A DNA stretch of 64,000 nucleotides, from the NCBI GenBank assembly GCA_021775875.1, contig JAJFHA010000011.1, positions 382,297 to 446,296 on the forward strand, given 5' to 3'. Under the pieces are notes generated by a model, which was not told the DNA's origin, searched no databases, and saw only the letters and a program-made list of their open reading frames with translations. This DNA comes from Hyphomicrobiales bacterium. GTDB lineage: Bacteria; Pseudomonadota; Alphaproteobacteria; Rhizobiales; NORP267. Shown here one piece after another: positions 58,254 to 64,000 of this stretch (positions are counted from its first letter, which is position 1; every line of letters starts with the position of its first letter). The position numbers and the translations under genes are program-made.

Positions 58254-61154
58254 ATGTGGCGATTGCCATCCTTGGATCAGATCGGGCCTGAACAATTCAC
58301 GGATTTGTTCAAAAGCACCCCAATTGCAACAATCGGCCAATTGGTAAATGCCACAATTGTGGCCATTGCCCTCTATTCCGTCACCGATATCTACACGATA
58401 ACAGTCTGGTGGACGATCAATCTGGCTATGTGCTCGTGGACGATGTGGCGATGGCATCAAAACCGCAACCGCATTATTACAAGAATATCCAGCAAAGCCA
58501 TCCCGCGCGCAATTTTGTCCGGCTTCCTGTATGCATTGCCCTGGTCCATGCTTGTCATTCTCTTTCTGGGCGAAATTCCTCACTTTGAGGAACTTCTCAT
58601 GGGTATAGCTGTCATCGGTATGGCAGCCGCAGGAAGCGTTCAGCTTGCTCGAGTATATCCAGCCGCGCTGACTTATTTGGCTACTATTTTGGTACCAATC
58701 ATTGTCAAAAGTATAGCTCTTGGCGGATTGCAATATTACCTTTTAGCGGGCTTGAGCATTTCCTATATTTTCTATTTATTTTCCGTCGTCATCAATAGCG
58801 CAATTACCTTGATTGAGCGTTCCACCGCGCTCAATGAGCTTTCTTCCCACAAACTGGCTCTGGATGAGCATTCTATCGTCACTGTGATGGACACCAAGGG
58901 CACTATTATTTATGCGAATGACAAATTCTGCGATATCTCAGGGTATGATCGTGAAGAACTGATTGGCGCGAGCCACAGGATATTGAGGTCTGGGCACCAT
59001 TCAGTGGAATTCTACAAAAAAATATACAGGACTATTACAAAAGGAAAGTCCTGGCATGGCGAAATCCAGAACCGTGCCAAAGACGGTTCTTATTATTGGG
59101 TTGATACAACCATCACACCATTCAGGGATGGCGAAGGAAAAATTGTCCAGTACATTGTCATCCGGACGGATATCACCGATCAGAAAAAAGTAACTGAAAC
59201 TCTGATTACGCAGAATAAACAATTCAATGCTGCATTGGTAAACATGACTCAAGGGTTATGTGTATTTGATGGTGATCAACGCCTCATTATCGCCAATGAG
59301 CGCTATGCCGATTTATATGATTTACCCGCTGAAATTTTGAAACCCGGCACGACGCTACGTCGGATCCTGGAATACCGGTTTGCGAAAGGCGTGTATCTCG
59401 ACACCACCTTTGAAGACTATTATCAAGAAATGATGAAGTGGGTATCCAATGGTGTTTCAGAGAATAAAATACAACAACTCAGCGATGGACGCTCAATAGA
59501 TATCAAGCATTCTCCCATGGAAAATGGCGGCTGGCTAACCTCCCATGAAGATATTACTGAGAAGGTTACGGCTGGTGAAGAAATTCATGCAAGCCAGGAG
59601 TTATTCTCCAAGGCCTTCGAACTGAGCCCTGTCCCCCTCTCGATAGCCAACGCCGATAGCGGGGCCTTTTACAATGTGAACAAGGCGTGGACTAAAACTT
59701 TCGGTTACAGCCATGCGGAAGCGATGGCGAGTTCTGTTGCAAAGCTCGAACTTTGGATCAACCCCGATGACCGGTTGGCTTTTCTTGATAAAATTAGGAA
59801 CAATGATCTCCCCACACATGGTTTTGAAGCCAAAATCAGATGCAAAAATAGCCAGGAAATCGATGTTTTAGCCTATGGGGAATTTGTCGAGGTCAACGAC
59901 GAGGAATTGCTGTTCATAGTCATCCACGATATCAACGAACGCAAAAAGGCCGAGGCCACCAATCTCAGGCTCTCACGCATTGTCGAAGACTCTGTCAACG
60001 AGGTTTTTGTATTTGACGCCGAAACCCTCAAATTCGTTCAGGTCAACGCAGCCGCATGCAAAAACACCGGTTACACTGTTGAGGAATTAACAAAGCTAAC
60101 TCCTGTTGATCTGAAGCCTGAATTCACGTTTGAGCAATTCGAGGCAGCAATCACCCCCTTGAGGTGTGGAGAGCTAAAGCATATCAAATTTCAGACAACA
60201 CACTGCCGCAAGGACGGATCACACTATGATGCAGATATCGTACTTCAACAGATCAATACCGGAAACCGCCCCGTATTCGCTGCGATCATAGAAGACATTA
60301 CGGACCAAAAATTGGCGGAGAAAGAACTAGCCGCCCATCGGGATCATTTGCAAAATTTGGTCGATACGGCGACCAAGGATTTACAGATCAACGCTGCCGA
60401 GTTGAAATTGGCCCTCGCCAAGGAGCAGGAACTCAATCGGCTGCAACGCGAGTTTGTATCCATGGCAAGCCACGAGTTTCGCACACCACTGGCCATTATT
60501 GACACGACCGCACAGCGGATAAAAAGGCAGGCAGGCAATAATAATCTGACGCCTGAAGATGCAATTCAGCGGGTTGCCAAGATCCGGGATGCGGTCGAAC
60601 GGATGGCGCGTCTGATGGAGAGCACCCTTGATGCAACCCGCATGGAAGAGGGAATCATCAAGGTCGAGATTGGTGTATGCGACATTCGCGATGTTGTTCT
60701 GGACGCCATGACGGACCAGATTGAGCTAACTCCCAGCCACAATATCACGAGCGAATTGCGGGCGTTACCCGATGAAATCCTTGGGGACAGCGGGGCTCTC
60801 AACCAAGTATTTACCAATTTGCTCTCCAATGCAGTGAAGTATGCGCCGGATGCTCCCGATATCGAAATTATGGGGCATACGGAGGGTGATCAGGCGGTAA
60901 TCGCGGTACGAGATTATGGCATGGGAATTGATGAGGATGAATTAGGCCGGATTGGGGAACGCTTTTTCCGGGCCACGACTTCGACAGGCATCGAAGGGAC
61001 CGGTATCGGCCTTAATCTGGTGCAGATGTTGCTCAAACAGCATGGCGGTGCTTTGAGCGTCGAAAGTACCAAAGGTGAAGGAAGCACGTTTACAGTTCGA
61101 CTGCCAATTGCCGGGCCGGATCAGAAAATGCTTGCAGACAATGAAGCTGCTTAG
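58254..61154 (+). CDS. Membrane-bound sensor histidine kinase with about four PAS domains
   Basis: N-terminal TM block; PAS motifs (IIYANDKFCDISGYDREELIGASHRILRSGHH etc.); FVSMASHEFRTPLAIIDT H-box; ILGDSGALNQVFTNLLSNAVKYAP N-box. Confidence 0.95.
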   Translation: MWRLPSLDQIGPEQFTDLFKSTPIATIGQLVNATIVAIALYSVTDIYTITVWWTINLAMCSWTMWRWHQNRNRIITRISSKAIPRAILSGFLYALPWSMLVILFLGEIPHFEELLMGIAVIGMAAAGSVQLARVYPAALTYLATILVPIIVKSIALGGLQYYLLAGLSISYIFYLFSVVINSAITLIERSTALNELSSHKLALDEHSIVTVMDTKGTIIYANDKFCDISGYDREELIGASHRILRSGHHSVEFYKKIYRTITKGKSWHGEIQNRAKDGSYYWVDTTITPFRDGEGKIVQYIVIRTDITDQKKVTETLITQNKQFNAALVNMTQGLCVFDGDQRLIIANERYADLYDLPAEILKPGTTLRRILEYRFAKGVYLDTTFEDYYQEMMKWVSNGVSENKIQQLSDGRSIDIKHSPMENGGWLTSHEDITEKVTAGEEIHASQELFSKAFELSPVPLSIANADSGAFYNVNKAWTKTFGYSHAEAMASSVAKLELWINPDDRLAFLDKIRNNDLPTHGFEAKIRCKNSQEIDVLAYGEFVEVNDEELLFIVIHDINERKKAEATNLRLSRIVEDSVNEVFVFDAETLKFVQVNAAACKNTGYTVEELTKLTPVDLKPEFTFEQFEAAITPLRCGELKHIKFQTTHCRKDGSHYDADIVLQQINTGNRPVFAAIIEDITDQKLAEKELAAHRDHLQNLVDTATKDLQINAAELKLALAKEQELNRLQREFVSMASHEFRTPLAIIDTTAQRIKRQAGNNNLTPEDAIQRVAKIRDAVERMARLMESTLDATRMEEGIIKVEIGVCDIRDVVLDAMTDQIELTPSHNITSELRALPDEILGDSGALNQVFTNLLSNAVKYAPDAPDIEIMGHTEGDQAVIAVRDYGMGIDEDELGRIGERFFRATTSTGIEGTGIGLNLVQMLLKQHGGALSVESTKGEGSTFTVRLPIAGPDQKMLADNEAA

Positions 61155-61184
61155 AAAGTTCGAATAGAAAGAAAAGAGCTTAAC

Positions 61185-61601
61185 ATGACCACGATTGTTT
61201 GTATCGAAGACGAAGCTGATCTTCGTGAAAATCTTGTCGAAGAGTTGGAAGACGAAGGTTATGATGTTTATCAGGCGCGTGATGGAGAGGAAGGCCTTGA
61301 GGTAATCCTCAATCATAAGCCCGACCTCGTGCTCAGCGATATAACCATGCCGCGCAAGGACGGTTATGAACTGCTGAAAGAGCTTCGCGAAAATTACCCA
61401 TTAATGGCCGAGATGCCTTTCATCTTTGTATCCGCCCTGGCTGACAAGGATCGGGTACTGGCGGGCTTGAAAATCGGGGCGGATGGGTATTTGACCAAGC
61501 CGATTGATTTTGAATTGCTGCACGCCACAATCCACACGAGTTTACGCCAAATGGCGAGAATAAAGAAAAAGCAGGAAGAGGTTTTTGAGTTGGATATATA
61601 G
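61185..61601 (+). CDS. Single-domain response regulator with C-terminal helix
   Basis: IVCIEDEADLREN, DLVLSDITMPRKDGYELLKEL, FIFVSALADK, GADGYLTKPID. Confidence 0.95.
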   Translation: MTTIVCIEDEADLRENLVEELEDEGYDVYQARDGEEGLEVILNHKPDLVLSDITMPRKDGYELLKELRENYPLMAEMPFIFVSALADKDRVLAGLKIGADGYLTKPIDFELLHATIHTSLRQMARIKKKQEEVFELDI

Positions 61602-61651
61602 CTCGCGGCTAGGCTGTAACCTAACGAAATCAGGGATAATGCGAAGGTTCC

Positions 61652-61954
61652 GTGAAAAAAAAGAAGAAAAAATTTTCAGAAAAACGCGACATGACCCGCA
61701 GAAAGACCGTGATCAAAGCAACGGCAAATCACGATCGGTCATCGCTTGGTGAACGCTGTATTATTAGAGATGCCAGCAATGATGGAGCCATGATTTACTG
61801 CGCTGGTCTCGACGTACTTCCAAATTTGATCGTTTTGGATATTGAAGGTTATAGCGCCCCCGTACAAGCAGAGATTGTTTGGCGTGAAAAAAAACTTGCA
61901 GGTATTAAAATTGACTGGGCCAATACCCAATCTCTTCAATCTGATGCCGACTAA
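61652..61954 (+). CDS. PilZ domain protein
   Basis: RDMTRR (RxxxR) and RDASNDGAMI (DxSxxG) c-di-GMP-binding motifs in a 100-aa protein. Confidence 0.75.
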   Translation: MKKKKKKFSEKRDMTRRKTVIKATANHDRSSLGERCIIRDASNDGAMIYCAGLDVLPNLIVLDIEGYSAPVQAEIVWREKKLAGIKIDWANTQSLQSDAD

Positions 61955-62099
61955 GACATAACGGCAGTGTTCACAATCAAGGTTCGTTTTCTGGGTGAAG
62001 ATCAGCAGACGGCTTGGACTACCATCACGTTCAGCTTATTCGACTCAACCATGGGTCATCAGCATTCTGGACTTGTCACAGTCTGTGGAATGTACCTTA

Positions 62100-63152
62100 T
62101 TATGCTGCATGAATTTCTGTCTGAGAGCCGGTATCGCACACGATACGATTGCGACCTGCTTTTTTGGCCCTGTAAAGACACGCGTCGGCCCGTTCAATAA
62201 GGCTCTCGGCGCTATCTCCAGGCGTGTATATCCCAACGCCTATAGAAATTGTAACTCTGCCCATGCTTTGTCCGGTTGATCTAACAACCAGTTCTTTTTT
62301 CATAAGTGCCTGACGCATCCTGTCAGCAACTAATGTGGCCGCTTCCGGACCGGTATTTGACGAAATTAGAGAGAATTCTTCACCGCCGTAACGCGCGATA
62401 AAGTCGTTATCCCTGATTTTACTCTTGAACATACTCGCGACCATCTTGAGAACCATGTCACCAGCCTGGTGGCCGAACGTATCATTAAACTTTTTGAAGT
62501 GATCTATATCAATCATACAAAGACACAAAGATTGACCCGTGTTTTTAGCAAGGGCTATCTCCTGGTCTAGTGTTTGGTCATAAGACTTGCGGTTAGCAAT
62601 CCCTGTCAGAGCATCCGTTTTTGCTTCCTTCTGAACCGCTTCCAGCTCTCTCTTGACTTGATCAACCTGCTTAGCGGAATCCACCAAACGCTCTTTGAGA
62701 TCAAGGTTGCTCTGCCCCATTTCCTTGGTTGCCTGAACGAGGGAAGCCACAATTTCCTTCACCTGATCAGGGTCAGAACCATCGTCGATGTTCGCGTTGA
62801 TTTCGCTAAGAGACGCGTCAAACGTATCCGTTGAATTGGCCGCCTCCATAACAATTTTCATAACCTGCTTAATCTCACCATTAAGCTTGCCACCAATGTC
62901 AAGGATATCTTTCTCTTCACTCTTGGGAGCCAGATAGGTTTCGTAGATAGTGTCGAGCTCAAATGAGGTGATTATGTTCGGTTCTGACAGCCTTAGCTCA
63001 ACCGCCTCGCTCAATGCCTCGTTGTTTCCTTGAGCATGGGTATAAAAAAGCTCAAAGTTGGCAGGATTGGGAAGCGCACCGCTTTGATTAATCAATTCGA
63101 GGGCGCGATGACACAAGCTGGTGACTTGTTTGCTGCTATGTGATTTTGTCAT
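62100..63152 (-). CDS. Diguanylate cyclase (GGDEF domain)
   Basis: DALTGIANRKSYDQTL, DIDHFKKFNDTFGHQAGDMVLK, RDNDFIARYGGEEFSLI (intact GGEEF, RxxD I-site). Confidence 0.95.
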   Translation of the reverse strand: MTKSHSSKQVTSLCHRALELINQSGALPNPANFELFYTHAQGNNEALSEAVELRLSEPNIITSFELDTIYETYLAPKSEEKDILDIGGKLNGEIKQVMKIVMEAANSTDTFDASLSEINANIDDGSDPDQVKEIVASLVQATKEMGQSNLDLKERLVDSAKQVDQVKRELEAVQKEAKTDALTGIANRKSYDQTLDQEIALAKNTGQSLCLCMIDIDHFKKFNDTFGHQAGDMVLKMVASMFKSKIRDNDFIARYGGEEFSLISSNTGPEAATLVADRMRQALMKKELVVRSTGQSMGRVTISIGVGIYTPGDSAESLIERADACLYRAKKAGRNRIVCDTGSQTEIHAA

Positions 63153-63860
63153 GAGGTCCCATTTAGCTCTGACTTGGGCATCGGAATGCTACCAGTTAAT
63201 CTGGTTCTTAGTTGCCGCCAGCTTACCGACTTTGGGTTTCCCTCAAGTTAATGCGCATCATTTAATCTGTATCATACTGATTTGCTGCATATTTTACCGG
63301 TGACAACAATCAAAATAAAAGGAAACTGGTGCGTCAAAAATGGGAAATGGACACCATTGAACCGGGTCCATGCGGGAAATGGTTACTTCTGGCACTTAGG
63401 TGCCGTGCATGAGTTTCAAATTGATGTCTGTATTAAGCCCAAAAACAGCGATAACGATACCGCAGATCATGTCCGCTTGCAGGGGGATGTTTTGCTCGTT
63501 CGTGAATTGATCGCACATTCAAGAATAACTGATTGCTCCGTCGTGTCATCTGTCAGAAATGGCAAACACTTCAAAAAATACACGCGGTTTTTCCGAACAG
63601 GCAATAGAGGTATATCGCGCCGCGTCGGGGCAGGGTGGGCTAGGGGTCCCGGGGCTGGTCCACAAGTCCGATCCAGCGACCGACCAACCCAGCATTTCAA
63701 GCGCTCTGCTGAAAGTGTTCCCCCTCCACTGTCACATTTACGGCGGGGTCAAAGAACACTGGAGAAGCGTCTCACCAGATCAGAATGGCAAAGCGCGGCC
63801 TTAAGCGCAGAACGCACCTGCCGGGGCGTCCCTAGCAATTCATATTTAGGGGCGCAGGTC

Positions 63861-64000
63861 TGAATAGCCCCTAGAATTGTAGACACCTTGTCACCTAAAA
63901 ATGAGGACAAGGAGAACGACATGGGCAAGCCACGATTTACAGAAGAATTCAAGATTGATGCCATCAAGCAGATTACCGAACGGGGTTATTCTGTAGCGGA
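63861..64000 (+). mobile_element. Left end of an IS3-family-like insertion sequence, truncated by window end
   Basis: TGAATAGCCCCTAGAATTGTAGACACC terminus-like sequence, then start of an OrfA-type transposase. Confidence 0.6.
63921..64000 (+). CDS. IS3-family OrfA transposase, partial
   Basis: ATG at 63921: MGKPRFTEEFKIDAIKQITERGYSVA..., typical HTH start of IS3 OrfA; GAGG-AC-AAGGAGAAC RBS-like upstream. Confidence 0.8.
   Translation, partial: MGKPRFTEEFKIDAIKQITERGYSVA

Noticed and set aside
63467-63863. Weak ORFs on both strands between the cyclase and IS element
   Set aside because: No recognisable motif and biased composition; left as an unexplained tract rather than annotated genes.

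Overview
Chromosomal segment of an alphaproteobacterium, densely coded. I see no tRNA or rRNA genes and no CRISPR array. It opens with a housekeeping block: 3' end of glmS, a SPOR/TPR protein, a DUF502 protein, recG, sdhE and mfd. Next come a PopA-like REC-REC-degenerate-GGDEF protein, a pair of AMP-forming ligase homologues (one lacking the adenylation motifs), a YejA-type solute-binding protein, IalB, hspQ, malyl-CoA lyase, an AEC transporter, a CaiB/BaiF CoA-transferase and a UbiH-type monooxygenase. A porin follows with a PHO-box-like promoter, then an unannotated 59-aa lipoprotein and a MarR-type regulator with a Cys4 tail, which is divergent from a small operon of unknown function across a 15-bp perfect inverted repeat. 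After that are copper amine oxidase, TerC, a quinone oxidoreductase and a LysR/SolA pair. The most unusual object is a 1168-aa secreted protein at 33814-37317 whose C-terminus is built of three nested repeat families with invariant H-x7-H-x7-H spacing; it has a secreted partner gene downstream. Then comes a purine catabolism and uptake locus (xdhABC, guanine-deaminase-like gene, BMP-type nucleoside ABC transporter, puuD, 8-oxoguanine-deaminase-like gene). It is followed by an acpXL-fabZXL-fabF2XL-fabF1XL-adh2XL-lpxXL-type very-long-chain fatty acid/lipid A cluster, in which one ketosynthase lacks its catalytic triad. The window ends with a PAS histidine kinase, response regulator, PilZ and diguanylate cyclase group and the edge of an IS3-like element. 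All assignments come from reading motifs; no database search was run.
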